In this document: piece by piece, positions 44,105 through 55,830 of the stretch
Layout of the letters: each line of letters begins with the position of its first letter
Numbering within the stretch: the stretch's first letter is position 1
Origin: Bolinopsis microptera
Lineage: Eukaryota; Ctenophora; Tentaculata; Lobata; Bolinopsidae
Assembly (NCBI RefSeq): GCF_026151205.1
Contig: NC_087079.1
Location: 5,103,230 to 5,167,229, forward strand
Direction of reading: 5' to 3'
DNA: 64,000 nucleotides
Made by a program: the position numbers and the translations under genes
The notes under the pieces: model-generated
The model's database searches: none
Told to the model about the DNA's origin: nothing
Seen by the model: the letters and a program-made list of their open reading frames with translations, nothing else

Positions 44105-45432
44105 ATGCCTACCTTCTACAGCGGCACTTAACACTAAAAGACTAGGTGCTTTCTATTGAAACAAGAAATCCCTTCATAACCCTATATTTGGGTCTCTAGA
44201 TAACACTATATGTTAATCTTTATTATGGCAAATCTTTGGATCCCATAATATAAGCATAATCCTTGCGGTCCTAATAGAACAGCTTTTCCCGTCCTATTCT
44301 GAATAAATCGTAAAAAAATTGAGTATGATCCAACACACTCTAAAACATTTTCTTGAACATCAACTAATTAAACAACTAAAAGTTTATTAATAACAAAACC
44401 GTTTCACTCCGCAATCAATCGAACTCAGAGAAGAAAACTAGTTTTACACCCTCCAGCACCTCTTAATAACTCATCGTCGTTTTAACGTAGCCATGGAAAC
44501 CATTCAGCCATGAACGTTTTAAAATATTAAATAATATATATTATCGCTTGAACACCAGATTTGATCACAATTCATGCACAACAACATTTCATGGTCGGTT
44601 GAATTAATTAATTAATTATAATCGATTATAATTAATTAATCATATCATTCAATATGACATCACGTGACTCTCATCATTATATCCTAAAATAAGATCTAAT
44701 TCTAAACTAAAGTGTAGTGAAACCAAAAAAGAGTTCAGCAGGGCAAATTCATCGAGATAAAACAAATTAAAGGATTTAAGCTTAATAATAATCCCTGAAC
44801 ACCAGTCTCATAACCAGGTTAGTGACGTCATCACACCACGTGACGTCATCACACTACTTGATGTTGTATCACACTCTAGCTTTTATGGTATTAAGTTCTA
44901 ATTTACAACACAAATTTCACCTTAAACTTTCAACGGTTAAAATGTTATTATTTTTTTCGCAATATTCTCACATGATGTATTTCAAGTCGCACTGGTTTTT
45001 CTGATTTTATGTTCTAATTAGACACAATTACAGCTGCCCCGGCTGAAAAATAGATCAATTTTTAGAGCATGATCCACATTTACTGATTATAATTGCTTCG
45101 CAATTTATTGATCGGTGAGAAAATTTATTGACAGACTAGTGAACGGATTAAACTGATAATTAGTGCAGCGAGATGCTAATTGTTCCCTTATAGGGTAACA
45201 TGTGGTTACTATTCCTTCACTGATGACACTTATGTAACTCTCTCCAATCCCAAAATAGGAATACTTCAGATATAATCATCACCATCCGCTGTGTCCAATT
45301 CTAACTGTGATCGGTGCAGTTACATAAAGATGCAAACCAGAGAGAAATCACTTCAAACCAAATGGGAAGATTTGTCACAGTCGCAGCTACTGCAGTCACT
45401 GTTAGTCTTCACTGTTAGTCTTCACTGTTAGT
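44105..45432. other. Noncoding; AT palindrome at about 44608-44641
   Basis: ATTAATTAATTATAATCGAT is followed by its inverse, forming a perfect palindrome centred on ATCGAT. No gene recognised. Confidence 0.55.
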
Positions 45433-45542
45433 ATTCACAGTCACAGTCACAGTCACAGTCACAGTCACAGTCACAGTCACAGTCACAGTCACAGTCACAG
45501 TCACAGTCACAGTCACAGTCACAGTCACAGTCACAGTCATAG
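45433..45542. repeat. 6-bp microsatellite (CACAGT)n
   Basis: About 18 CACAGT units. Confidence 0.94.
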
Positions 45543-46061
45543 TCAGTAAAATGTAGACCCTACTCCCCCCTCCCCCTGAATTACAAGTTAACTGTATAGG
45601 ATGTGGTCAGTTACTATCTACACTAGACTGTACACATGAAACAGCCCTGTTACTGAGACGATCAGCCCCCCTGTACACAACAGCACATTACATACTTTTA
45701 CCATGAATAAATGAATAAAAGTCCGTTATTCCCGTGTTAGAGGAATGATAGCTCGGTGTTCCACTACAATACTAAGTCACATGACACGGTAAATGAGTTG
45801 ATAATATTTGATAAACACAGGGGGACACGTAACGGTCGAGGGATATTAACTGTAAACAGAACACGTGACTAGAACAGCTGGACACGTGACTTGCAGTTTG
45901 GCAGATTTCTGGTAAGTGCCAGTCAGTTTATGGCGTACAAGGCTGGAATTGGAGGAGGTTGAATAGGAATGCCGTTATTGCAAGATAGTATGTATGATGC
46001 CAAATATTTTAGGAGATGTTAACTGAACCAGAAGACTCTTGTATCTTTTAGGAGATATTAA

Positions 46062-46271
46062 ATGAACCAGACGACTCTTGTAACTTGTTTCATCCTCCAT
46101 CTTCCTGTCCTGTTCATGGTTGTGGTGTGTTACAACACGTACCATGATAGTTACAGTATCCAATATGACAGTGTTCTGGGTAAAGTACCACACTTGACGA
46201 ACACTGTATTTGACAGAAGAGTTCTAACCCCGGAAACAAAACCACCCAGCAACTTTGTAACATTCACCTGA
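46062..46271 (+). CDS. Candidate small secreted or membrane peptide, 69 residues
   Basis: ATG-initiated frame with a hydrophobic N-terminus (TLVTCFILHLPVLFMVVVCY) followed by a polar part (NTYHDSYSIQYDSVLGKV, TPETKPPSNF). The start resembles a signal peptide or anchor. There is no family match I know, no splice evidence and no poly(A) signal close by. It could be chance. Two near-identical copies of GAACCAGA(A/C)GACTCTTGTA (46024, 46063) overlap the start. Confidence 0.2.
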   Translation: MNQTTLVTCFILHLPVLFMVVVCYNTYHDSYSIQYDSVLGKVPHLTNTVFDRRVLTPETKPPSNFVTFT

Positions 46272-46334
46272 AAACAAAGCTGAACCAGGATATTACAAGA
46301 TCTAACGATTTATCCCCCCACAAAGCGACTCCAA

Positions 46335-46435
46335 CGTGACTAAATCCCAGCCTTCTGATTGGTCCGTTACTTCACCACGTGACTAAATCCCAGCCTTCTG
46401 ATTGGTCCATTACCTTGTAACTGATCTGTGATTGG
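46335..46435 (-). promoter_or_regulatory. Cluster of three CCAAT boxes in a 31-bp direct repeat
   Basis: CGTGACTAAATCCCAGCCTT and CTGATTGGTCC occur twice (46335 and 46378), and a third GATTGGTTG follows at 46430. On the minus strand these are CCAATC boxes 30-43 bp apart, with a CACGTG E-box between them. This resembles an NF-Y type promoter for leftward transcription, but no clear gene lies to the left. Confidence 0.35.
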
Positions 46436-46499
46436 TTGAGAGCTGAGTGGAGAGAAGGTGTAGTGCACCCTTAGGAAATTTAGTGTGGTTCACTGAGCT

Positions 46500-46974
46500 G
46501 GGTCTCACATAGCAACAGTGTGTAGAGTTCCTTTCAATGCTAGGTCTGATAAAGCCTCTAAATTTGTAATCCTAACAGGGCAGCAGCAAGTTTTAACTTT
46601 TCTAACTTGTACTTATGCTTCGGACAGAGAGAAGACATAAAAGTTTGGTTATTATTAGCGTGCTGTATTTTTTGAAGTTGCAAAAGTTTGTTGAGAACTT
46701 GCAAAATATTAGCTTTAAGTGTGATTCAACCTCGCTCAAAGACGAATTCTAAGCAAGAAAATTAGTCGTCTAAAGCCGGAAATTTATCCGCAATTCTTTT
46801 GTTATAAATATAATAATTATTGTGATAACTGCCTAGATAAAAGATTGTTAATTTCTCGAAATGTTATAAAAAATACCAAAGAGATCGGAGTGCCAATAAT
46901 TATCCAACACTATCATCATTCATCATTATACTGTAAAAATAGTAACTCTAAAAAATATAAAGTTGTAGCAAGCT
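46500..46974. other. Noncoding
   Basis: No supported feature before the 12-bp array. Confidence 0.5.
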
Positions 46975-48004
46975 ATGTAGCATACTACCTAGCAGGCTAT
47001 GTAGCAGACTATCTAGCAGACTATTTAGCAGGCTATCTAGCAGGCTATGTAGCAAGCTATCTAGCAAGCTATCTAGCAAGCTATCTAGCAGGCTATGTAG
47101 CAGGCTATGTAGCAGGCTATGTAGCAATCTATCTAGCAAACTATTTAGCAGGCTATCTAGCAGGCTATGTAGCAAGCTATCTAGCAGGCTATGTAGCAAA
47201 CTATCTAGCAAGCTATCTAGCAGGCTATGTAGCAAGCTATCTAGCAGGCTATGTAGCAAGCTATCTAGCAGGCTATGTAGCAAGCTATCTAGCAGGCTAT
47301 GTAGCAAGCTATGTAGCAAGCTATGTAGCAAACTATCTAGCAAGCTATCTAGCATGCTATGTAGCAAGCTATCTAGCAAGCTATGTAGCAAGCTATCTAG
47401 CAGGCTATGTAGCAAGCTATCTAGCAAACTATCTAGCAAGCTATCTAGCAGGCTATGAAGCAGGCTATGTAGCAGGCTATGTAGCAAGCTATCTAGCAGG
47501 CTATGTAGCAAGCTATCTAGCAGGCTATGTAGCAAGCTATCTAGCAGGCTATGTAGCAAGCTATCTAGCAGGCTATCTAGCATGCTATGTAGCAAGGTAT
47601 ATAGCAGGCTATCTAGCAGGCTATCTAGCATGCTATGTAGCAAGGTATATAGCAGGCTATGTAGCAGGCTATGTAGCAAGCTATCTAGCAAGCTATGTAG
47701 CAAGCTATCTAGCAGGCTATGTAGCAAGCTATCTAGCAGGCTATGTAGCAAGCTATCTAGCAGGCTATGTAGCAGGCTATGTAGCAAGCTATCTAGCAGG
47801 CTATGTAGCAGACTAACTATCAAGCTATATTTCTATATAGTAGGCTATCTAGTAGGCTATGTAGCAGGCTATGTAGCAAGCTATCTAGCAAGCTATCTAG
47901 CAGGCTATGAAGCAGGCTATCTAGCAGGCTATGTAGCAAGCTATCTAGCAGGCTATGAAGCAGGCTATCTAGCAAGCTATCTAGCAAGCTATGTAGCAGG
48001 CTAT
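46975..48004. repeat. 12-bp minisatellite, about 85 copies
   Basis: AGCAGGCTATCT and variants (AGCAAGCTATGT) run for 1 kb. Because 12 is a multiple of three, both strands are open over 290-320 codons, giving SYLAGYVA-type tetrapeptides on plus and HSLLDSLL on minus. A short break lies near 47817-47845. Confidence 0.94.
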
Positions 48005-48806
48005 GGCCGAACAAGTGGTAAACATCTTTTTTTTATTAACGAGCTTCATAACGCATATATTATAATCATCATTATAGTAGAACTATCATATCATTTTCAA
48101 ATACAAAACAATCATTGAGATGGCCTAGATTAAAAACGAACTTAGTAGTATTGCTAGATAAATGAGATATATTAATTAATTAATTAATTGGCATTAATTA
48201 ATTAACTAACTGATAACAACACAACTTTAATGATAATTTTCTCAATTTTCGTATCAAATGTTAGGGATATAATGATATCTCACTATTACAAGCAGAACAC
48301 AGTCAATTTAACGAAGAAGCACGAGGTACTAAGGAAAAGAAGAGCCATGAATTGAAAAAAAATAACAAGTCTACTAAATGAAACTAAATCAAAAAGACAC
48401 ACCGAAAGGTACTGCATGCAGCTTAGCAACTAGATACTGCAGCAACTACTGCTTAGCAACTAAGTACTGCAGCTTAGCAACTATTGGGAGCTAGATTCAA
48501 ATACCATATTAATCGCCACACAAATTATTGAAGGTACATCATACGATACAATCAAATACGTTTCAAATAAACAAGCAACGAGATGCAAACAAATATAATA
48601 TAGCCTAAGAGTCTGAAGCAATGGCTGCAAGCCCACCATGCTCTCCTAACTCTGCAGTTAGGCCACAGTAAGGGACTAGGTCACAATAAGGGACTAGATA
48701 ATCAGGCTGCTCTGAAGAAACAATCCTTTTTCCTCTTAACAGAGCGGGGATGGGCGCAGATGCAAACAATGCGAGATATCATTCCACCCAACAGTGTCTT
48801 GCTCTG
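48005..48806. other. Noncoding
   Basis: AT-rich with TTAATTAATTAA palindromes near 48170-48205 and ACTGCAGC(TTAGCA)AC repeats near 48415-48480. No gene. Confidence 0.5.
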
Positions 48807-48810
48807 TTAA

Positions 48811-49493
48811 GGCCAGAGGGGGGGGTAAAATTGGTTTTTCCAGTTTTCACATATTTGATCAGAGCTGCTGGAGACAAACAAGAAGAAAAAAACCGGACCG
48901 AAATCTGACCTTGCGTTTTTAAGATATCGCGCGCCAAATATTGAGGTTTACATGTAATTACATGTAAAACTTAAACTTAAACTGTAAAAAGTTAAAAGTC
49001 CCTTAGTTGAGAATACTGGCCACACCCAGAAGCTGAAACTTGGCACAGTTGTTCCTTGGGCTGTCACCCACAATTCTATTGTACAAAATTTTGATATTTG
49101 CCTCTGTTCTCGAAATATGAGGTTAACTTTACCCCAAATTCGACAATTTTTCGAAAAGTGTCGAATTTGGGGTAAAGTTAACCTCATATTTCGAGAACAG
49201 AGGCAAATATCAAAATTTTGTACAATAGAATTGTGGGTGACAGCCCAAGGAACAGCTGTGCCAAGTTTCAGCTTCTGGGTGTGGCCAGTATTCTCAAATA
49301 AGGGACTTTTAACTTTTTACAGTTTAAGTTTAAGTTTTACACGTAATTACATGTAAACCTCAATATTTGGCGCGCGATATCTTAAAAACGCAAACTCAGA
49401 TTTCGGTCCGGTTTTTTTCTTTTTGTTCGTCTCCAGCAGCTCTGATCAAATATGTGAAAACTGGAAAAACCAATTTTACCCCCCCCTCTGGCC
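48811..49493. mobile_element. Foldback element with arms of about 335 bp, TTAA-flanked
   Basis: The left arm (48811 to about 49145) is nearly the exact inverse of the right arm (about 49159-49493), with a 13-base loop around 49152. The ends GGCCAGAGGGGGG / CCCCCCTCTGGCC are flanked by TTAA at 48807-48810 and 49494-49497, as expected of piggyBac-type integration. Two near-identical frames of 79 codons on opposite strands (48948-49187 minus, 49117-49356 plus) mirror the palindrome. The few arm differences (for example TTCCT/AACAGCTG region, TACATG/TACACG) show it is not perfect. Confidence 0.9.
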
Positions 49494-49498
49494 TTAAT

Positions 49499-49585
49499 GG
49501 TGCGCGTCACGCACGTGCGTCGTGCACACGCACGTGCGTCGTGCACACGCATGTTGTGCACTCGCATGTTGTGCATTTGTGCACT
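49499..49585. repeat. GC-rich 19-bp repeat next to the foldback element
   Basis: CACGCACGTGCGTCGTGCA repeats about twice, then degenerate GCATGTTGTGCACTC copies. It begins 2 bases after the TTAA. Confidence 0.75.
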
Positions 49586-49765
49586 AGATGATGAACAAAT
49601 CTATCTCACTCTAAAAACCATTCTCGTTCAATTTAGAGAGATGTTGACAAGTCTTTCATTAACTAAATTGCAGATCCAGCAGATCAGTGGCGGACCTTGT
49701 TGAACTGCGCGCAAAACATGAAGAAATAGCAGTTTGTCGCAACACGCGAGCAAGCACCCCGTCCA

Positions 49766-50825
49766 TTAAGAGTTCAGTATGTAGACGAGAGTTAATAACA
49801 ATAAGGCTAATATGCGGCTGCTGCGCGCCGTGTTAGACTTATTGTCCGCAGCTGCCGAAGAATCTAAAACTTGTACGACCTTCGCGTCGTCTTCAAGCGC
49901 GCTGGTGTAGTTGTGATTGGCGTAGTTATCTTGCGGGACGTCTGTCTTCGACGAGTGGTCCTCTTCCGGGTCCTCGATTGGCGGGTCCTGCCCTCCAGGG
50001 TCTGGCACACTGCTAGCACCGTTCTCTGAGATATCAGACGTGCCTATAAGGAGTAAGGGTTACTAAGATATCAGACGTGTCTATAAGGAGTAAGGGGTAC
50101 TAAGATATCAGACGTGCCTATAAGGAGTAAGGGGTACTAAGATATCAGACGTGCCTATAAGGAGTAAGGGTTACTAAGATATCAGATGTGCCTGTAAGGA
50201 GTCGGAATGAAGAATGCGAGGAGGATGGGGAATGTGAGGAAATGAAAAATGCACGGTACTTAGTGCCTTAGTGATTTTTGTGAATGCTGAATATGGTAAA
50301 GTTAAATGGATTTGTGTGGGACATACTAACATACTATACATTATATTATATTATTTACGGAAATTAGTAATTTTATGGAGAAAATGGTAACTGAATTAGC
50401 TGATGAATTTGTGGTGAACAATATCCACGGAGCCAATCATAATGATGTCTTGAAACCACGTGCACGGTCGATGAATGAAAAGTGAATGAGAAGTGCTGTT
50501 AGCTTAATTACGACTTTTCGAATTAATGATTTGAGCCCGTGAATGTACTAAGATACTTTAAATTAAAATTCCATCATTTGCGTTCAATGGATAAACAGCT
50601 TACCAGAGCATCACTGTAGGTAAAACAATATAAATTTCCATAAAACATCAGGGTATTAAAATGTTTTATACTTTAAGCTAGTGACTACAACTAATAGTGA
50701 CTACAACTAACTTTTTGAGAGAGAATTAACGACGTGCAACTCTATCTTCATGGAATGGTGTCTGCAGTTACCTCCCGCGGTGTTTGCAATCCTCTCCCCA
50801 TCAGTGCCTTTTCTGGAGGCCGTCG
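49766..50825 (-). CDS. C-terminal exons of a probable GPI-anchored surface protein
   Basis: Complement exons 50772-50825 (54 nt) and 49766-50043 join in phase 1 with good consensus (TTTCAG|CG; GGGAG|GTAACT; CTTATAG|GC). The readable part is RKGTDGERIANTAGG, TSDISENGASSVPDPGG, an acidic Pro/Asp/Glu linker and SALEDDAKVVQVLDSSAAAD. It ends NKSNTARSSRILALLLLTLV followed by YILNS and a stop. A small-residue cluster, a short polar spacer and about 15 hydrophobic residues at the very C-terminus are typical of a GPI-attachment signal; a tail-anchored protein is the alternative. Upstream exons were not found. The acceptor of the last exon is the first unit of a five-copy array. Confidence 0.6.
50030..50200. 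repeat. 37-bp array repeating a splice acceptor, 5 copies
   Basis: Units of GATATCAGACGTGCCTATAA plus GGAGTAAGGGTTACTAA. On the minus strand each unit contains TTACTCCTTATAG|GCACGT, the acceptor and first codons of the exon ending at 49766. Only the copy at 50030-50050 adjoins the full exon. Confidence 0.9.
50201..50771. other. Intron of the GPI-like gene
   Basis: Intron sequence; nothing else recognised. Confidence 0.5.
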
Positions 50826-51079
50826 CTGAAATTAACAGTTCGTCAATCATTGTTATTTGTTAGTTTATTGCGTTGTAAATATTGCATCTGAGATAACTAC
50901 AAATTAACACTTTTTCTGTATTTTAATTTGCTGATCTATGAATGTAATATTAATCTTATCTGACACCATGAAAGATAACAATCATATTTTTGACATTGGT
51001 CCAAACAAAATATTGATCTTTTATTCTTTTAATCGTTTAACCAATGAATATAAATCCGTGAAATGAGTAAATAAATGTT

Positions 51080-51517
51080 TTGAGTGGTAATGAGGTACTC
51101 CTAGTCCACCACACGATTCATTTGTCTGCACTGCTCACGTTCCTCCTGAACATGAATGGTACAACGCCCACGTGGGTGGTAAATTGTGCACGTGGGTGGT
51201 TAATTGTGCACGTGGGTGGTAAATTGTGCACGTGGGTGGTAAATTGTGCACGTGGGTGGTACATGACTGTGAAACTGCACGGAACTGATAGTAACTCCAA
51301 TTCATTGAACACTGATAAGCAGCAACATGTAAGACTTGCTAAAGATTACTCTGTCTCAGTAAGGCATGCAAGTGTTGCAAGTGCTGAGCTGCACAACACG
51401 TTATACAAGTTCCCAACTGGGAGTACACTAAATGTGCTATTGTTTTATTTTAACTTATTACATGATCTGAATATTGCGTGTAACACAAGTGTGCACAATT
51501 TCTCTGAGATCGTGTGA
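51080..51517 (+). CDS. Uncertain 145-codon open frame spanning a 20-bp array
   Basis: The open frame contains four or five copies of a 20-bp repeat (VVNCARGW-type peptide) and then 85 codons of unique sequence (MTVKLHGTDSNSNSLNTD, KQQHVRLAKDYSVSVRHASV, ASAELHNTLYKFPTGSTLNV). The unique part looks somewhat coding, but there is no known domain, signal or splice support. It may be an exon or chance. Confidence 0.2.
   Translation: MSGNEVLLVHHTIHLSALLTFLLNMNGTTPTWVVNCARGWLIVHVGGKLCTWVVNCARGWYMTVKLHGTDSNSNSLNTDKQQHVRLAKDYSVSVRHASVASAELHNTLYKFPTGSTLNVLLFYFNLLHDLNIACNTSVHNFSEIV
51168..51262. repeat. 20-bp minisatellite, 5 copies, each with an E-box
   Basis: CACGTGGGTGGTAAATTGTG repeats. Every unit carries CACGTG. 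Confidence 0.93.
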
Positions 51518-52530
51518 ATAATTCTCATTGACTGGCATTTCAATCTAGACCGCGACAAATCATTTTATCATTAAAGTAAAATTATATGTTATAATTCATG
51601 TTGTATGTTATACATAATTATTTAAATTGCGTAATAAATTGTCATTTGTCAAATAACAGCCGTTATTAACATCACTCCATCCATCGTCATGAATAAAATA
51701 TAATTACAGTGAGCATTCATCATTAGTAAGCATATAAAGTTATTATGCAAGGTCCGTAAGTTACTGTAAATCACATTTCCGATCATAGGCCAAAATATTA
51801 AAATATAGCAGTCTCATAATATGTAACCAGCATCACTATCTACCAGTAGTGTACACTAGGTAGGGGAGCCATTAGGACGGGAAATTGGGGTGAAGTTTCA
51901 ATAACCGGGGTGGTGGTGTACAATAGAAGATACGGTGCAGTGCAGTGATTAGCCTGATTAGTGCGCGGGATCGTGCAGAACCAACAAATTGGGTACTTAT
52001 CGGGGGTTATTGTTTATAACTAGGACAGAGAGCGGGGAGCAGTAAGAGCAGTTGTTTGAGAGGTTTATCATTTAATATGGATGTCGTAGAATTGGAGGAT
52101 GCAAGACTCGCTCTGTCTTGGTTTGAGAATACCAGACCAGCAATTGCGAAGTCATTATTATAAGAGAGGTAGAACCTTGTCTATTTGGGTAAAACCAGGG
52201 TGATAAATCAGTATTCGGGTGATACTATGTAGTACTGCCACAGTTACAATCCCCTCTTACAAATCACCCTAAATTTGGACACTACCTACCCAACACCAGT
52301 AACTACATAATCAGGATACTGACACAGTGGGGCCACGTGCGTCACACTATATACCCCCTACATTTAGTGATAAAGTTTAACTAAATTAAGAAGTACACGG
52401 TGATAGTATAATTGAGGGGGAGACCTCCGAGTTAGGGGTCTGAGTTAGGGGTCTGAAGTTTGTTGTAAATATTGTGATCAGACCTTTAATTTGTAATCTA
52501 GTGCTGATTATATAGATTAATCTCCTCCAG
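51518..52530. other. Noncoding; short ATG frame at 52078-52164
   Basis: Mostly AT-rich. The plus-strand frame from ATG 52078 (MDVVELEDARLALSWFENTR, 28 codons) reads well but has no donor. Confidence 0.35.
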
Positions 52531-52591
52531 GGCAGGGCCACCTTGCCCACTGGGCATTACGAGCATCTGGTTAAATTCCAGAGATGGCCAA
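52531..52591 (+). other. Weak candidate exon
   Basis: A strong acceptor (TTAATCTCCTCCAG) and donor (CCAA|GTGAGT) bound 61 bases open in two frames (GRATLPTGHYEHLVKFQRWP or AGPPCPLGITSIWLN). No partner exon could be proved. An open stretch at about 52797-52952 (TWKVHLTVNTVSQLFARLER) might belong. Confidence 0.2.
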
Positions 52592-53317
52592 GTGAGTACA
52601 GAGGATGAAACTGTTGTACATAGTTGAGTGTGCAGACAACTAGGTCACCAGGTTAAGGTTTTTCTACCCATGCTCTGGTAAATCTGTTCCTGCCTTAATT
52701 AAATTACAGAATGCTGTACTTAGCGACGGCATAACTGCATTTAGCATCTAAATTCGTATTAACTTTTCCCCCATATACCAGATTTAGTTAAAGTTAAGAG
52801 TTAACGTTTCGCAGTGTCACAACCTGGAAGGTCCATCTCACAGTTAATACTGTCTCGCAACTTTTTGCAAGATTGGAACGCCAATACAAGCGATCTGGTA
52901 TGATGGTAAAATCGAACAAAAGCCGGTTGAGATCATTATGAAGGTCATGTTGCAAAGTGCAGTTGTGCAAGAATGTTGGAGATATTTGCGAGCTTTTCAG
53001 GGAGGCGTGTCGTTGACGACAGAATATCTTTAGTTTTAATATTTAAATATTATATAATTAGAGTCAGAATAACTTTAATACAATGTAATATAATGTAATA
53101 TAATGTAGCCAGAGTCAGAATAACATGAATCCAATATAATTATTAGGGTTGTAATAAGTTTAATATAATTAAATAGTATAATATAATATGGATGAGGCTA
53201 GCTTTGATTAATTAACCCACTACATGCACAGAATAACAGAGTTATCGTACATGATGTGTACTACAAGTACAACATTATGATACACTTTCAATCTGTATGT
53301 TATAAGCTATGCTGAGA

Positions 53318-53434
53318 TAAACTAGTTGCAAACGTGGTGTTTATCAGTCCCCAAGTTAAACTAGTTGCAAACTTGGTGTTTATCAGTCCCCAAGATAAAC
53401 TAGTTGCAAACTTGGTGTTTATCAGTCCCCAAGA
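53318..53434. repeat. 39-bp tandem repeat, 3 copies
   Basis: AAACTAGTTGCAAACTTGGT plus GTTTATCAGTCCCCAAGAT. Confidence 0.9.
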
Positions 53435-55739
53435 CGAAATAAATCCATAATATTCTGTGATGAATTGGGCGGTGCCCTCCTACAGTGTGGTATTTAAACT
53501 TGGAGCACACACAATTTAAACCTTTATAGCTTTATCATTACACAAGGTGGCAGTAAATATGAAGCTCCACAAAATTTCAGAGAGAGAACCACGCTTAGTT
53601 TTAAACCCCGTTTATGTAGATATTACTATTAGTTATTAGTAATCGTGTAACACTGTCCTGGTAGTAGGTAGGTGTGATGGGAACTGTCTCAGATTCATAA
53701 CCACCAACAATTTATACAAGTTCAGAGCGAGTAGTGCTCAGTTAGGTAATTAGTAATTAGTAATTAGTAATCAGTAATCAGTTAAGTAGCGTGGTAAAGC
53801 GGGTAGAACTCAGCGTATGTAGTCAGTATAATAACATTCTGAGTCGTTCTAATAGTTGATAAAATCAATCTACATAATACTCACACCGCTTATCTGGCAT
53901 TACTTTCTACGTAATATAAATATCTATTTTTGTAAAACCTTTAGAACATGTTTTCAGACGTCATGTTTTAAAATATGTTTTCAAGATGCTCAGTGTAGAC
54001 AAGGCGTTATCTACAATGGTACGCAGTTATCAGTATTTGTGTAATATTCTGCGTAAAATATGCTGATATATAATCGATTTGAGACAGTTATTTGTGATTT
54101 AGTTCTGTTACCGAACTGTAAGAACTCATCTAGCCAGCATGATAACATGTATAATTTACAATCTTCTGTGCCTGTTTAGTGTTTACTGTTCAGCACAGAT
54201 CACCGCTTATCTGACATCACTTTCAAATGTAAATCTATTTTGGTAAAACCTGTAAAACAAGTTTTCAGATTGCTGACTCTTCACTCTACATGGCTAAATT
54301 TAACTGCTGTCAATGTTATAATGCACATAAAATGCACATAATCTAGTGGTGGTATTTAATTGAAGGATCACTTTATTATCGAATAATAATAATTATGATC
54401 TCACCCTAAAGAGTGATCTCATGATACTCTCACGCTAATAATTGAAGGGTTCTGACCTAAACAGCTGACGTGAGCACAATACGCTGATTACACTGCCTAA
54501 ATAATATTACAGATACTAAATACCCAGATCATACTAGTAATGTTCCCTTAAATACCCACAATATGATTCATAAGTTCCCTTATCTGGAGGAGGATTACTA
54601 CCTGTACACAGAGTTGGGTACATTCTAGAATCAAGGTAGATTACCAAATGTTGAGGGGTCTGCTGATTATTGAAATACTGAACCAGCAGCGCAGGGGTCG
54701 GATAAAATGTCGCATTATTGACATAACGTCACAATATGTGACTATAATTAGGTATGCTCATATTTGCATAATCAGGTATGTTTATATTATAATGGTCGTA
54801 TGATTGTCGGACCGTCATGATTATTAGAGAATGATGAGATGCCGGGTATATAGAAACTTAAAGGTTTAAAGTTTAAGTTTAAAGTTTTTCAGATGAATGT
54901 TAAAAGTTTTCAGGTTCCATTACAATAAAGAGTAGATTCTCATTATTGTAATGGAACAGCAGGGAATTTTGCGATAAAGGAAACAGCGGATAACATCATA
55001 ACATATCAGACATAATCATATCAGACATAATTATATCAGACATAACACCATAACATCAGACGAACTGAATTCCGAGAATTCCCAGCAAGTTGTATAGAAT
55101 TTAATAGCCGTACAATTAATATTCCGGGAAACGACCAATATGTTTTTGTATAGAGTCAGAGTTCTGAGTTCAAAGTTACACACTGAACGAAGTTTAAACT
55201 TGCCTGATCTCTTAATTTCTGTAAAAGTTACAGGCTTCACGTGTGTACTCACTAGTACATTAGTATGTTATATATTATCATGTGTATCAGTATGTTATTA
55301 TTAGACGACTGAACTTAAACTAAGTTTAGTACTAACTACCTGTAGTGGTGTTCACATTGACACTTGTGTTACAATGTCCAGGTTTAAAACTCAGCTATAT
55401 TAATATATCAAGCTGTATATGTGCTCATGTTAATTCCACTAATTTAAAGTCCAGGAAGTATCTGAAAAACTTGATACTATGGAGTAGTAAGCAAACGTCA
55501 ATTTGATGATTTTACTCGTTGATGTAGTGAAAACATACGATATTTGCAAAACCCCCTAAAAGTTTCAACGTCCATTATAGAACTTAAGAATAAAGCTGTT
55601 CTAACCCCGAAAAGTTTACAAGATCTAGATAATACGCCCATAGTCCTGAGCTTGGGCTGTAATTCACCGTTACACGCTACTATCCAATACTCTCACACAC
55701 ACACCCCACCAATTAAAACGCACCATTTCACCCAGGTGA
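53435..55739. other. Noncoding, AT-rich
   Basis: No gene supported. A pair of related segments (GCTTATCTGGCATTACTTTC at 53888; GCTTATCTGACATCACTTTC at 54204) each run on to GTAAAACCT..AACA.GTTTTCAGA, an old direct duplication. Confidence 0.45.
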
Positions 55740-55830
55740 CCAATTAAAACGCACCACCTCACCCACATGTACAACACGTGACTTGTTTTGCCCACGTGAC
55801 TTGTTTTGCCCACGTGACTTGTTTTGCCCA
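55740..55830. repeat. 18-bp repeat with E-boxes, 3 copies
   Basis: CACGTGACTTGTTTTGCC repeats, preceded by two copies of CAATTAAAACGCACCA. Confidence 0.88.

Noticed and set aside
46845..48118. Open frames of 323, 291 and 178 codons
   Set aside because: Produced by the 12-bp array, whose period is a multiple of three; both strands are open equally.
48948..49356. Two near-identical 79-codon frames on opposite strands
   Set aside because: Mirror images made by the palindromic foldback element; no known domain.
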